A DNA stretch of 64,000 nucleotides from Cytobacillus luteolus (GCF_017873715.1 NZ_JAGGKM010000008.1:47436-111435); one strand, 5' to 3'. Shown: positions 9,511 to 18,275, numbered from the stretch's first letter. The notes: generated by a model from the sequence alone, not told the origin. Numbers and translations: made by a program.

Positions 9511-10313
9511 AGTAGTGGATCAAGCCCATCGTTAATGGGAAAGTGTTCAGGGTGAATAAGGGATGCTACCTTTTTCAAACCTAGCAATAGTCTAGGAGAT
9601 GGCCGACAGTAAAGGGCCTCTTCTAAAATGTGTATGTTATTATTTTTTACTGCCTCAAGATTGACCCAATCCGGTCTTTTTTCAACAAGACTTGGATTTA
9701 CTTTATCTTGTCGAACACCAACCCATGCTAGGCAAATATGATTTGGTTTTCGATTTAGAACATCTTCCCAGTCTGTCTGAACGCTTGCAAGTTCAACATC
9801 TTCAAACAAATTACTAGCCCCAGCAAGGTCACTAATATAAGTTAGCCAATTAAGCTTTCCTGGTGTAAATACAGGTTTGGGCCACCACTCCCAATAAAGA
9901 GTTGGCCTATTAAAAATGCCTTTTGATATATGAGTATATTCTGTTATGAATTGATTATACTTATTTACTACTTGTGCTGCCTTTTTAGTTCGATTTGTAT
10001 ATTTCCCAACCGTAATAAGATCTTGAGCAATTTCTTCAAGAGAATTAGGATTAAGGACTATATGTGAAATCCCTCTTTTTTGAAGCTCATCCACATTTTT
10101 TTCCATACCAGGTACACTTAAAGATGCTAAAACTAAATCAGGTTTTAATTGCTCAACTTTATCCATATTTATTGAAAGGTCTGGGCCAAGCCGTGGTAAG
10201 CTTTGAACAGACTCAGGCCAATCAGAAAAGTCATCTACAGCAATAAGTTGATCTGTTAACCCTAAGTAGTGCAGTAGTTCAGTATTGCTAGGACAAATTG
10301 AGATAATTCTCAT
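9507..10313 (-). CDS. Cobalamin-binding-protein-like (BtuF/FepB fold), no signal peptide
   Basis: 268 residues with the helical-backbone periplasmic binding protein fold used for corrinoid or siderophore uptake. Family features are the start IISICPSNTELLHYLGL, the strand LKPDLVLA (about residue 60), and a WEWWPKP segment in the second lobe. Unlike a true uptake lipoprotein it starts straight in the domain, with no signal peptide or lipobox cysteine, so it is predicted to be cytosolic. No permease or ATPase lies beside it. The ATG has an AGGAGG ribosome site. It may handle cobalamin inside the cell, but that is inference. Confidence 0.72.
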   Translation of the reverse strand: MRIISICPSNTELLHYLGLTDQLIAVDDFSDWPESVQSLPRLGPDLSINMDKVEQLKPDLVLASLSVPGMEKNVDELQKRGISHIVLNPNSLEEIAQDLITVGKYTNRTKKAAQVVNKYNQFITEYTHISKGIFNRPTLYWEWWPKPVFTPGKLNWLTYISDLAGASNLFEDVELASVQTDWEDVLNRKPNHICLAWVGVRQDKVNPSLVEKRPDWVNLEAVKNNNIHILEEALYCRPSPRLLLGLKKVASLIHPEHFPINDGLDPLL

Positions 10314-10324
10314 ATAAATTCCTC

Positions 10325-10807
10325 CTACATTATGACAAGTAAATAATGTAATAGAAGTGTTAGTAAGATTCCAGAAAGGCCACCGAAGAATACTTCAATT
10401 GGCTGATGTCCTAATAACTCTTTAAGCTCTTTTCTCTTTTCGGTTTCATCCATCTTTGGCCACATTTTTGCTTCCTCTACAAACCTATTAAAATCAATGA
10501 CAAGTCGATTTAAGACGGTAGCTTGTTCTCCAGCATGGCGACGAACTCCTGTTGCATCAAACATAACGATAATCGCGAATACTGCAGAGACCGCGAAAAG
10601 AGGGGATCCGACCCCTTCTTCAATTCCAATTCCAGTGGTAAGTGCAGTTACTGCAGCTGAGTGAGAGCTAGGCATACCGCCAGTACTTGTTATGAGTGAC
10701 CAATCCACTTTTCTTGATGCAATAAATTGAATTGGAACCTTTACAAATTGTGCAAAACCAATGGCTGCAAGTGCAGCCCATAACGGGAAATTGGTGAATA
10801 AGTCCAT
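10325..10807 (-). CDS. yuiD: YuiD family membrane protein (DUF212, divergent PAP2-like)
   Basis: 160-residue membrane protein of the DUF212 family, distantly related to PAP2 acid phosphatases. Conserved segments are STGGMPSSHSAAVTALTTG (about residues 42-60), with the PSSH part of the phosphatase signature, and RRHAGEQA (about residue 90). The ATG at 10807 follows AAAGGAAGTACAGT and matches the usual start MDLFTNFPL; an upstream alternative adds seven residues. The natural substrate is unknown. It lies 11 bases after the BtuF-like gene start and is probably transcribed with it. Confidence 0.85.
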   Translation of the reverse strand: MDLFTNFPLWAALAAIGFAQFVKVPIQFIASRKVDWSLITSTGGMPSSHSAAVTALTTGIGIEEGVGSPLFAVSAVFAIIVMFDATGVRRHAGEQATVLNRLVIDFNRFVEEAKMWPKMDETEKRKELKELLGHQPIEVFFGGLSGILLTLLLHYLLVIM

Positions 10808-10874
10808 ACTGTACTTCCTTTCAATCACAATAGTGTAAGATTATAAGTGTAATTATTAATAAAATGGGGTGACC

Positions 10875-11261
10875 ATGTTGAACGATTACCCAATGGAGTA
10901 TTATCAGTTCTTTATTCATTTTAACGAAGGTGATTACTACACCTGCCACGATCTTCTTGAAGAAATGTGGTTAACAGAGAAAAGCAATCTCTTTCTTAAG
11001 GGTCTCCTGCAAATGTCTGTAGCTATATACCACTATGAATATGGAAATGTGAAAGGTGCCCGGTTAATGATGAATGCTGGTCATCTTTACATCCAAAAAT
11101 ATCGTCCTTTTCATTGGGGACTAGATTTAGAAGAAGTAAACAGCTTCATTGAAAGATGCCTTTCTATTATACCACAACATATCGATCGAGTTCCGTTTGA
11201 AGAGGTAGAAACATTACCAAAACTGCCAGCCTTAATTTTATTTATGAAAGATGATAGTTAG
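10875..11261 (+). CDS. DUF309 family protein
   Basis: 128-residue all-helical protein of the DUF309 family. Its signature is present: FNEGDYYTCHDLLEEMW followed by FLKGLLQMSVAIYHYEYGN and a conserved GARLMM. The HDLLEEMW part is the conserved core (usual form HexLEexW). No biochemical role is established. The start is uncertain: ATG at 10875 is preferred, with GGGGTG close upstream, but GTG at 10869 or ATG at 10893 are possible. It is divergent from yuiD and sits between yuiD and pepA. Confidence 0.75.
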   Translation: MLNDYPMEYYQFFIHFNEGDYYTCHDLLEEMWLTEKSNLFLKGLLQMSVAIYHYEYGNVKGARLMMNAGHLYIQKYRPFHWGLDLEEVNSFIERCLSIIPQHIDRVPFEEVETLPKLPALILFMKDDS

Positions 11262-11383
11262 AAGCTCGAAATATTCTAGCATTTCTCTTATAATAGAGAG
11301 TACAAAGACTTACTACCACTTGTAGTAATCTTACCGTTATTGTTAAATTGTAAAGCGGATTATATTCGGAGGTGGGATATTAA

Positions 11384-12886
11384 ATGTTTACTGTTAAACA
11401 AGCATTAGAATTATCAAAGGTTCAGGAAACACTTGTCATTGGCTTATTTGAAAAAACGAATAAGTTAGAAGGGTTGGCTGCTGAGGTTGACTCCGTACTA
11501 GAAGGGCAACTAACAACTTTACTGAAAGATGGGGACATTTCAGCTAAGAAAAAATCAATCACAAAATTACATACTTTAGGTAGACTTTCGGCTAAACGCA
11601 TTTATTTTGTAGGTTTAGGTAAAGAAGATAAGTTATCTTTTGAAGTTTTACGTGATACATATGGAAAATTATTTAAGACACTAAGGGGAGCAAAGATTGA
11701 AGAAGTCACCATTGCTCTAGACTCATTTACTACAGAAGCTATCGACCACACTGAAGCGGCCCATGCAATCGGTGAGGCAGTCTCACTTGCAACCTATCGA
11801 TTTGCTGATTATAAGCAAAAGTCGAATGAACCTGAGAAAGACATTAGAGACGTTGTTATTTATAGTGATGCCGATTCAGAAGAAATCGAGGCAGGGTTAA
11901 CAGTTGGTTATGCTTACGCTAAAGGAACAAACTCAGCTCGCACTTTGGTAAATCTTCCTGGCAATATGCTTACGGCAACTGATATGGCTAATTATGCAAA
12001 AGAGCTGGGAGAAAAATATCAGTTTGAAGTTGAAATACTTGAAAAAGAAGAAATGGAAAAGTTAGGTATGGGCGCACTATTAGCTGTTAACAAAGGCTCT
12101 GTTGAACCGCCTAAGATGATTGTGTTGAAATACCAAGGAAAAGAGAATTGGGAAGATGTGATTGGTCTTGTAGGAAAAGGGATCACATTTGATACGGGTG
12201 GCTATTCTATTAAACCTAAAGATGGAATTGTTGGTATGAAATCTGATATGGGTGGGGCAGCTGCAGTATTAGGCGCAATGGAAGTAATCGGTGAGTTAAA
12301 GCCCGAGCAAAACGTAGTTGCAGTTATTCCAGCTACCGATAATATGATTAGTGGTAGTGCGTTTAAACCGGATGATGTCATTACAGCGATGAGTGGGAAA
12401 ACAATCGAAATTTTAAATACAGATGCAGAAGGTCGTCTTGCATTAGCTGATGCAGTAACTTATGCAAAACATCATGGAGCGGGCTATTTAGTGGATGTTG
12501 CGACTCTAACTGGTGGGGTAATTGTTGCACTTGGTAATGACATCACTGGGGCAATGACGAATAACGAGGAATTATTTGAACAAGTGCTTGAAGCATCAAA
12601 TGAGGTTGGTGAGCCGATTTGGCGCTTACCAATTACTGAAAAACATAAAGAACGTGTTCGTAAGAGTCCAGTGGCAGACTTAAATAACTCACCTGGTCGT
12701 GACGGACATGCAATCTTCGCAGGTACTTTCATTGGTGAATTTGCAGAAGATACACCTTGGGTACATTTAGATATTGCCGGTACAGCTACTACTAATGCTG
12801 CATACGACCTTGGTCCTGCAGGCGCAACTGGGGTAATGGTTCGAACACTTGCAACGTTTGTTGAGAGGTTTACTACAGAAAAATAG
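11384..12886 (+). CDS. pepA: Cytosol (leucyl) aminopeptidase, M17 family
   Basis: 500-residue M17 metallo-aminopeptidase that removes N-terminal residues from peptides; normally a hexamer with two metal ions per subunit. The signature [12 protein letters not shown] is complete, [15 protein letters not shown] supplies metal ligands and the catalytic lysine, and [10 protein letters not shown] follows. An N-terminal macro-like domain spans about residues 1-160. The ATG follows TTCGGAGGTGGG. The position corresponds to B. subtilis yuiE. A terminator closes the unit. Confidence 0.93.
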   Translation: MFTVKQALELSKVQETLVIGLFEKTNKLEGLAAEVDSVLEGQLTTLLKDGDISAKKKSITKLHTLGRLSAKRIYFVGLGKEDKLSFEVLRDTYGKLFKTLRGAKIEEVTIALDSFTTEAIDHTEAAHAIGEAVSLATYRFADYKQKSNEPEKDIRDVVIYSDADSEEIEAGLTVGYAYAKGTNSARTLVNLPGNMLTATDMANYAKELGEKYQFEVEILEKEEMEKLGMGALLAVNKGSVEPPKMIVLKYQGKENWEDVIGLVGKGITFDTGGYSIKPKDGIVGMKSDMGGAAAVLGAMEVIGELKPEQNVVAVIPATDNMISGSAFKPDDVITAMSGKTIEILNTDAEGRLALADAVTYAKHHGAGYLVDVATLTGGVIVALGNDITGAMTNNEELFEQVLEASNEVGEPIWRLPITEKHKERVRKSPVADLNNSPGRDGHAIFAGTFIGEFAEDTPWVHLDIAGTATTNAAYDLGPAGATGVMVRTLATFVERFTTEK

Positions 12887-12894
12887 ATTACATG

Positions 12895-12936
12895 AAAAAG
12901 GACTTATCCGCTTCTATGCGGGTAGGTCTTTTTTGT
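12895..12936 (+). terminator. Terminator after pepA
   Basis: AAAAAGGACTTATCCGC pairs, with some G-U pairs, with GCGGGTAGGTCTTTTTT, and a T-run follows. Confidence 0.75.
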
Positions 12937-13043
12937 TGTTTTTTTCCATTGACGGGTATTTAGGAATATGATAGTTTATTTTAGTGATTTAATTCTCTAA
13001 CTCTCTAATATACTAAAGTGTTGAAATTTTGGAGGTCTTTATT

Positions 13044-14366
13044 ATGAATGCTGTACTTATTGCGGTAGCTGTTATGTTAGTTTTAAGCTTACTGCGTGTA
13101 AATGTTGTTTTTGCCCTGGTAACCGGTGCACTAATTGGAGGTCTTACAGGGGGTATGAGCCTAGAAGCTACCATTTCGACATTTAGTAATGGTCTTGGAA
13201 GTAGTGCTGTAGTTGCGTTAAGTTATGCTCTATTGGGCGGTTTTGCAGTAGCTTTATCTAAGACTGGTTTACCAGACGCCATGGTGCAAATGGCACTAAA
13301 AATCGTTGGTAAAAATGGTGAATCTAAGAAGAAGTCTTATTCAAAAGTTCTTGTGGTCCTTATTATTCTAGTAATTTCTATTTTTTCGCAAAATGTAATA
13401 CCTATTCATATCGCATTTATCCCAATTTTGATTCCTCCTTTATTGAAGGTGTTAAATGAACTAAGGTTTGACCGAAGATTAATAGCAACCGTAATTACTT
13501 TTGGACTAACAGCTCCTTATATATTACTACCTGTTGGTTTTGGAAAAATCTTTCATGATATTCTTCAAACAAATATGATGGATAGTGGGCTAGAAGTAAG
13601 TGTTAGTGACATTCCTATTGCCATGTTAATTCCCGTTTTAGGAATGTTAGTAGGACTTTTATGGGCAGTGTTTTTCTCTTATCGAAAACCAAGAAACTAC
13701 CAGACTGTAGAAATCGCGGGTGGCACTGAAAATATTCCGGTAACTTTTTCGACTAAAAGTTTACTTTTTGCAGTTATTTCAATTGTTGTAGCACTGGTTG
13801 TACAACTTCAAGTAGATTCAATGATATTTGGTGCATTAGCAGGAATTGTTGTTATCTATGTAAGTGGTTCAATGAAATGGCGTGAAGCTGATACTCTGCT
13901 AACAGATGGTATGAAGATGATGGCCTTTATCGGCTTTGTGATGCTAGCTGCATCAGGCTTTGCAGATGTATTGAAAGAAACTGGAGATGTAGATCGTCTA
14001 GTAGAGCAGTCTGCGGCTATTATTGGAGGAAATCAATCCCTAGCAGCACTTCTTATGTTACTAGTTGGCTTATTAATCACAATGGGTATTGGTTCATCGT
14101 TCTCAACGATTCCTATTATTGCAACAATCTTTGTTCCCTTAAGCATTCAATTAGGGTTCAGCCCAATGGCCACGATTGCATTAGTTGGTACTGCAGCAGC
14201 ACTAGGGGATGCGGGCTCACCGGCATCAGACAGTACGCTTGGACCAACTGCTGGGTTAAATGCAGATGGTGCACATAACCACATTTGGGACACATGTGTT
14301 CCGACTTTCTTACATTTCAATGTTCCACTCATTGTGTTTGGGTGGATTGCTAGTATGGTTTTATAA
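13044..14366 (+). CDS. yuiF: Na+/H+ antiporter family transporter YuiF
   Basis: 440-residue polytopic membrane protein of the NhaC-like antiporter family, about 11-12 helices. Characteristic segments are SYALLGGFAVALSKTGLPD near residue 65, ISIFSQNVIPIHIAFIPI near 125, and the C-terminal GDAGSPASDSTLGPTAGLN, typical of YuiF homologues. Transport of an ion or an amino acid is expected; the substrate is not readable. The ATG at 13044 sits behind GGAGGTC. The position between pepA and bioY matches B. subtilis yuiF. Confidence 0.85.
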   Translation: MNAVLIAVAVMLVLSLLRVNVVFALVTGALIGGLTGGMSLEATISTFSNGLGSSAVVALSYALLGGFAVALSKTGLPDAMVQMALKIVGKNGESKKKSYSKVLVVLIILVISIFSQNVIPIHIAFIPILIPPLLKVLNELRFDRRLIATVITFGLTAPYILLPVGFGKIFHDILQTNMMDSGLEVSVSDIPIAMLIPVLGMLVGLLWAVFFSYRKPRNYQTVEIAGGTENIPVTFSTKSLLFAVISIVVALVVQLQVDSMIFGALAGIVVIYVSGSMKWREADTLLTDGMKMMAFIGFVMLAASGFADVLKETGDVDRLVEQSAAIIGGNQSLAALLMLLVGLLITMGIGSSFSTIPIIATIFVPLSIQLGFSPMATIALVGTAAALGDAGSPASDSTLGPTAGLNADGAHNHIWDTCVPTFLHFNVPLIVFGWIASMVL

Positions 14367-14376
14367 TTGATAATAT

Positions 14377-14416
14377 AGACTAATTGCTACCGAGAGGGTG
14401 GTGATTAGTCTTTTAT
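14377..14416 (+). terminator. Terminator after yuiF
   Basis: AGACTAATTGCTACC pairs with GGGTGGTGATTAGTC, followed by TTTTATTTTA. Confidence 0.75.
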
Positions 14417-14434
14417 TTTAGTGGATTTGGGTTT

Positions 14435-14527
14435 GGCCCGATTATAGTGGTATATGGCCCGATTTTGTTAAGTTTTGGCCTGATTATCACAGTATTCCGC
14501 CCGATTCCGCTTCAGTTTGGCCCGATT
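14435..14527. repeat. Five GGCCCGATT boxes at exact 21-bp spacing
   Basis: Copies start at 14435, 14456, 14477, 14498 and 14519. Three read GGCCCGATT exactly and two have one change each (GGCCTGATT, CGCCCGATT). The 12-base spacers differ in sequence although the spacing never changes. The 21-bp step is two turns of the helix, so all boxes face the same side. The array fills the gap between the yuiF terminator and the NERD gene. The role is unknown. Confidence 0.85.
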
Positions 14528-14640
14528 TCATTTCTAGAGAGTTACTCAGTTTAAAAGTTCACAAAAAAGCCACTTAATATAAGCAGGGAAACCCAGTTTT
14601 TAGGCGTATTTTACTTTATGTAATGAAGGAGAGTGATATA

Positions 14641-15609
14641 TTGATAATAAAAACTTGGAAAAAGTCAATAGAATTATTGAAATTGGAGGCTCTGTTACGA
14701 AGATTATCTAAAAGTCATCCAAAAAGGCAATTAGTTGAGAAAGACTATGCAATTAAATCGGCGGGTTTTAGGGGGGAGCTATCTCTGGATTACCCTTTAG
14801 GATTTTTACCTGAAAAAGATTACTTAATATTTCATAACATCAGATTGAAGTTCAACGATAATTACTTCCAAATCGATACTCTTTTAATTTCTCCTAAATT
14901 CATCCTCATCCTTGAATCAAAAAATATCTCTGGAATATTGGAATTCGACCACTTAAACAAACAACTTATTCGAACTTTTAACGATAGTATTAACGTCTAT
15001 CCAGATCCGGTACAGCAAGTTAAATTGCAGCGTTTTCAACTTGGTTCCTGGCTAGAGTTAAATAAAATAACAACGATTCCAATAAAGACTCACGTAGTAG
15101 TCACAAATCCAAATTCACTAATAAGAATCGTTCCCCGAAATACATATTACCAAAAGAAAATCATCAGAAGCACTATCCTGTTTGAGAGAATAAAAGAACT
15201 AAGTACACAATTCAACAATGATTTATTATCTAGAAAAGAAATTAGAAAGCTTTCAAATCTCCTCTTAAAGCTAGATACCCCTTTAAATCCGGATATATTA
15301 AAAACATACCAAATTAATCCTAATGATCTAGTAAAAGGTGTTCACTGCCCGAGCTGTGATACAATTCCAATGGCTAGAGTAAGGGGGAGCTTTTTATGTC
15401 CACAGTGCACCACAATTTCTAAGGACGCATACCTAGCTTCATTAAGTGACTATGCCCTTCTAGTTAAGCCTACTATTACCAATACTGAGATGAGAGAGTT
15501 CTTACTCATTCACTCAGCATCAATCGTTAAAAAGATGCTTGCTACCTTAAATCTATCCTATACTGGGACGACTAAGGATAGAAGATACCATCTTCCTTCA
15601 AATGAATAA
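14641..15609 (+). CDS. NERD domain protein with C-terminal C4 zinc ribbon
   Basis: 322 residues. A nuclease-related domain (NERD) lies at about residues 30-150, with strand-rich FQIDTLLISPKFILILESKN carrying the acidic and E-x-K residues of the restriction-endonuclease-like core. A C4 zinc ribbon (CPSCDTI ... FLCPQC) lies near residue 250. NERD proteins are suspected nucleases or DNA-binding proteins; none of this subtype has a known role that I can name. The TTG at 14641 is chosen because AAGGAGAG at 14626-14633 sits at good spacing; an in-frame ATG at 14623 overlaps that site. Confidence 0.75.
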   Translation: MIIKTWKKSIELLKLEALLRRLSKSHPKRQLVEKDYAIKSAGFRGELSLDYPLGFLPEKDYLIFHNIRLKFNDNYFQIDTLLISPKFILILESKNISGILEFDHLNKQLIRTFNDSINVYPDPVQQVKLQRFQLGSWLELNKITTIPIKTHVVVTNPNSLIRIVPRNTYYQKKIIRSTILFERIKELSTQFNNDLLSRKEIRKLSNLLLKLDTPLNPDILKTYQINPNDLVKGVHCPSCDTIPMARVRGSFLCPQCTTISKDAYLASLSDYALLVKPTITNTEMREFLLIHSASIVKKMLATLNLSYTGTTKDRRYHLPSNE

Positions 15610-15610
15610 G

Positions 15611-15642
15611 AAAAGGCTGGTAATAAAATACCAGCCTTTTCA
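15611..15642. terminator. Bidirectional terminator NERD gene / bioY
   Basis: The perfect 12-bp stem AAAAGGCTGGTA / TACCAGCCTTTT lies between two convergent genes. Confidence 0.88.
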
Positions 15643-15644
15643 AG

Positions 15645-16256
15645 TTATGAAGCTTTCGTCGTAATCGTATTCACACCTGAATTTCTTTTTAATGCATAGT
15701 AAATTCGTGGAGCGATCATGGCAGCAAGAATTGTAAAGACTATGTCTTTAACGGCAAACCATGTCATAACTACCCAAGCAGTACCATAGCCCATTTCAAC
15801 ATCCATCCAGACATTTAAAGCAAGGTACATGTAGTTAGTACCTATAAAATAAATAGCTGCAATACCAGCAAGAGATGCAGTTATAAAAACCGATAGATTT
15901 GGTTTTTCTTTTGATTCAACAATCTTTCCTGCAAGATAAGCAGCAGCAATATAAGATAAAATAAATCCACCTGTATTTCCGATGATAACACTGATTCCTG
16001 AACTAAACTGAGCGAATACTGGAGCACCTGCGATCCCAATTAACATATAAACAGTCATAGAGATAGCACCAAGTCTACTACCTAATAGTAATCCTGCTAA
16101 AATAGCAAAAAAGGGACCCATAGATAAAGGGACATTGGCAACTTGTAAAAAGGGTGCCCATGAAGTAATGTTAGCGCCAATTGCCATTAGAGCAGCGAAC
16201 ATTCCGACATACGTAATATCAATAGCACGGAATTTAGAGTTTGTAATAGATGACAT
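15645..16256 (-). CDS. bioY: Biotin transporter substrate-binding component BioY (YuiG)
   Basis: 203-residue membrane protein with six hydrophobic helices, the S-component of an ECF-type biotin importer. Typical BioY segments are visible: GPFFAILAGLLLGSRLGA and IGIAGAPVF, then GNTGGFILSYI, the GGF...Y motif of the family. No EcfA or EcfT genes are nearby, so it must use shared ECF modules or work alone. A near-consensus promoter and a BirA-type operator lie directly upstream, supporting biotin-responsive repression. Equivalent to B. subtilis yuiG. Confidence 0.92.
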   Translation of the reverse strand: MSSITNSKFRAIDITYVGMFAALMAIGANITSWAPFLQVANVPLSMGPFFAILAGLLLGSRLGAISMTVYMLIGIAGAPVFAQFSSGISVIIGNTGGFILSYIAAAYLAGKIVESKEKPNLSVFITASLAGIAAIYFIGTNYMYLALNVWMDVEMGYGTAWVVMTWFAVKDIVFTILAAMIAPRIYYALKRNSGVNTITTKAS

Positions 16257-16259
16257 AAA

Positions 16260-16293
16260 TTATGTAAACCTCCTAAAATATGATGTTAACAAA
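16260..16293 (-). promoter_or_regulatory. BirA (biotin repressor) operator of bioY
   Basis: Read on the bioY strand, TTGTTAAC, 15 bases, GTTTACAT. This fits the gram-positive BirA operator, TTGTTAAC-N15/16-GTTWACAA, with one mismatch. It lies between the -10 box and the start codon and covers the bioY ribosome site (AGGAGG), so bound BirA-biotinyl-AMP would block transcription directly. Confidence 0.8.
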
Positions 16294-16323
16294 ATAGTAT
16301 CGGAAAAGTTGCATTTATGTCAA
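16294..16323 (-). promoter_or_regulatory. Sigma-A promoter of bioY
   Basis: Minus strand: -35 TTGACA (16318-16323), 18-base spacer, -10 TACTAT (16294-16299), immediately upstream of the BirA operator. Confidence 0.7.
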
Positions 16324-16336
16324 CTTATTTTTACAT

Positions 16337-16388
16337 TTAGTTAACCAAATCGTGAATGGTTGACAAATTAAACTTATCGAAATATGGT
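16337..16388 (+). promoter_or_regulatory. Promoter of yuiH with a weaker BirA-like palindrome
   Basis: Plus strand: -35 TTGACA (16360-16365), 17-base spacer, -10 TATGGT (16383-16388). The -35 is part of an imperfect palindrome TTAGTTAAC-N13-GTTGACAAA (16337-16367), which resembles a BirA site but with a shorter spacer and two mismatches between arms. The promoter is credible; the BirA assignment here is weak. Confidence 0.5.
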
Positions 16389-16415
16389 GACAATAGTAAA
16401 AAAGGAGGGATACCT

Positions 16416-17015
16416 TTGTACTTTGGAAAAAAAGTTGAAAATAAAAATGAAAGAATTCCTCCAAACCAGCATGTAACAACGTCTTTTCCTGTGTTGCATC
16501 ATGGCAATGTTCCTTACTATAGGAATCTTCATGAAGAATGGAGTCTAACCTTGTTTGGGCTAATCGAAGGAGAGGAGAAGGTACTAAGTTATGATGATTT
16601 TTACAAGCTACCACAAGCTAATTCTTTAAATGATATTCACTGTGTAACAGGTTGGTCTAAGCTTGATAACACATGGAACGGTGTATTCGTTAAGGATCTA
16701 GTAAGGGGAATTCAAATTAAGCCAGAAGCGAAGTTTGTCATTTTACATGCAGAAGAAGGCTGGACAACAAATCTACCTATTGAAGATTTTTTGAAGGAAA
16801 CAAGCATGCTAGCACATTCTCATAATGATAAACCATTAACTCCGGAGCATGGCTATCCTGTTCGAATGGTAATTCCACATTTATATTTTTGGAAAAGTGC
16901 CAAGTGGATCCGCGCCATTGAGTTTACAGATAAAAATAAGCCCGGATTTTGGGAAAGAAATGGGTACCACATGTTCGGAGATCCCTTTAAAGAGCAGAGG
17001 TTCAGCTGGGATTAA
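16416..17015 (+). CDS. yuiH: Molybdopterin-dependent oxidoreductase YuiH (sulfite-oxidase-type domain)
   Basis: 199-residue protein consisting mainly of the sulfite oxidase molybdopterin-binding domain. The likely Mo-ligand cysteine is in NDIHCVTGWSKLD (about residue 73), followed by VILHAEEGWTTNLP and GYPVRMVIPHLYFWKSAKWI, the usual C-terminal block. No twin-arginine signal is visible, so it is predicted cytosolic; the substrate is unknown. The TTG at 16416 follows AAAGGAGGG; the longer frame starting at 16356 overlaps the promoter and is rejected. It is divergent from bioY. Confidence 0.85.
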   Translation: MYFGKKVENKNERIPPNQHVTTSFPVLHHGNVPYYRNLHEEWSLTLFGLIEGEEKVLSYDDFYKLPQANSLNDIHCVTGWSKLDNTWNGVFVKDLVRGIQIKPEAKFVILHAEEGWTTNLPIEDFLKETSMLAHSHNDKPLTPEHGYPVRMVIPHLYFWKSAKWIRAIEFTDKNKPGFWERNGYHMFGDPFKEQRFSWD

Positions 17016-17110
17016 ATTAAAATGATAATAGTACGTAAGCTACGGTCATATATTTACAGAAGAAAACGAATAAGTCTAAAAAGTCTGTCGTAACAAAGGA
17101 GGACACCCTA

Positions 17111-17272
17111 ATGCTAACTAAAATTGTATTAAGATGGCACTTTGTTAGAGCGAGGTATTTTAATGCCTTATTCGAATCATGTCTTGACCCGACTTTAAAA
17201 AAGAAACTAGAATTAAAACTGAACTATCACTTAGATAAAATGATTGAATTAAAATCAGAAGCCTCTAGTTAA
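17111..17272 (+). CDS. Small hypothetical protein, 53 aa
   Basis: An open frame with a strong AGGAGGA ribosome site six bases upstream of the ATG. The protein starts MLTKIVLRWHFVRARYF and is basic and mostly helical, with a charged C-terminal half (KKKLELKLNYHLDKMIELK). No family is recognised. The stop codon lies inside the downstream terminator hairpin, which argues for a real short gene. It follows yuiH by 95 bases. Confidence 0.6.
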   Translation: MLTKIVLRWHFVRARYFNALFESCLDPTLKKKLELKLNYHLDKMIELKSEASS

Positions 17273-17290
17273 GGGGCTTCTGATAGTTTT
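17254..17290. terminator. Bidirectional terminator after the 53-aa gene and the DDAH-like gene
   Basis: ATCAGAAGCC pairs with GGGCTTCTGAT; a T-run follows on the plus strand and an A-run precedes. Confidence 0.78.
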
Positions 17291-18139
17291 TCACGCTTCA
17301 CGTAAAATCGGCATTGTGCAGCATCGGAATGATCCACCAGATTTAATAATTTCAGTTATATCTACTTCAATTACCTCAAAACCTCTACTTCGAAGTTGTT
17401 CATTTACCCCTTTATTTACCGGTAAACTTAGTATCCTTTTATTTCCTATAGATAAAATATTTGTGCCTAACGTAAATTGTTCCTCCTTACTCACTTCGAT
17501 TAATTCATATCGTGAAGAAAGAATATTCTTCTCTTTTTCGGTAAATGCCTCAGGGTAAAAGAGTGCAAGGTCAGGAGAAATAATATTAAAAACACAATCT
17601 AAGTGTAAAAATTTTTCAGTAAAAGGAATGGCAACTACTTCGAAGTCACACATTAAACTTTGCATATGCTCAATTGCTTTCATGTCAGTACGATCACTTA
17701 ACCCTATAAAAACAGTGTCCCGATCGATAATGACATCCCCACCCTCAATATGATCTCCAATCAAGTTATAATAGGAAATTTCATTATCTTCAAGCCACTT
17801 TTTTAAAACATTTTCTTCTCCTACTCGTGCATCAGCTGCCATTTCAGCAACATAAGTGGTTTTTCCTAAAGTAAATCCAATATCTCGAGTAAAAACTTGT
17901 TCATGAAATTTTTCGTCTGCAGGTAATAGAACAACTTCAATACCGTTGCTCTCTAAAGTTTTTACTAACTCCTTGTGCTGTTGCATTGCCTTTTCAATAT
18001 GTATGCCTTCTTTTTCAAAATGCCTTTGTGTTTCATTTATAACATCACGTATTGTCATATATTTTGGCTCACATAGAATTACTCTCTTCAAAACATCATA
18101 TTCGGTTCGACAAAAAGTCGTTCTGCTATCGTTAGTCAT
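17291..18139 (-). CDS. Dimethylarginine dimethylaminohydrolase / amidinotransferase family hydrolase (YkgA-like)
   Basis: 282-residue guanidino-group hydrolase. The catalytic triad elements are visible: E and D in DHIEGGDVIID (about residue 145), H in KFLHLDCVFN (about 192), and the nucleophilic cysteine in GGSFRCCTMP near the C-terminus. The family cleaves methylated arginine or transfers amidino groups; B. subtilis YkgA is the nearest relative I can name, with no proven substrate. The ATG at 18139 follows GGAGG at somewhat long spacing. An upstream extension of 17 codons is rejected for lack of a ribosome site. Confidence 0.8.
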   Translation of the reverse strand: MTNDSRTTFCRTEYDVLKRVILCEPKYMTIRDVINETQRHFEKEGIHIEKAMQQHKELVKTLESNGIEVVLLPADEKFHEQVFTRDIGFTLGKTTYVAEMAADARVGEENVLKKWLEDNEISYYNLIGDHIEGGDVIIDRDTVFIGLSDRTDMKAIEHMQSLMCDFEVVAIPFTEKFLHLDCVFNIISPDLALFYPEAFTEKEKNILSSRYELIEVSKEEQFTLGTNILSIGNKRILSLPVNKGVNEQLRSRGFEVIEVDITEIIKSGGSFRCCTMPILREA

Positions 18140-18275
18140 AACTATTTTATTCCTCCAATGATTGTTTATCCTTATGCTACCCAATTGCAAGGAATTTATA
18201 GAAAGGTAAATGAGGTTTAGAATTCCTTTAAAATCTCAATACTAGTAGAAAATAGAGCAGAAAAGAGTGGCTTAT

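Noticed and set aside
16356..16415. Longer start for yuiH
   Set aside because: The segment contains the promoter -35 and -10; TTG at 16416 has AAAGGAGGG.
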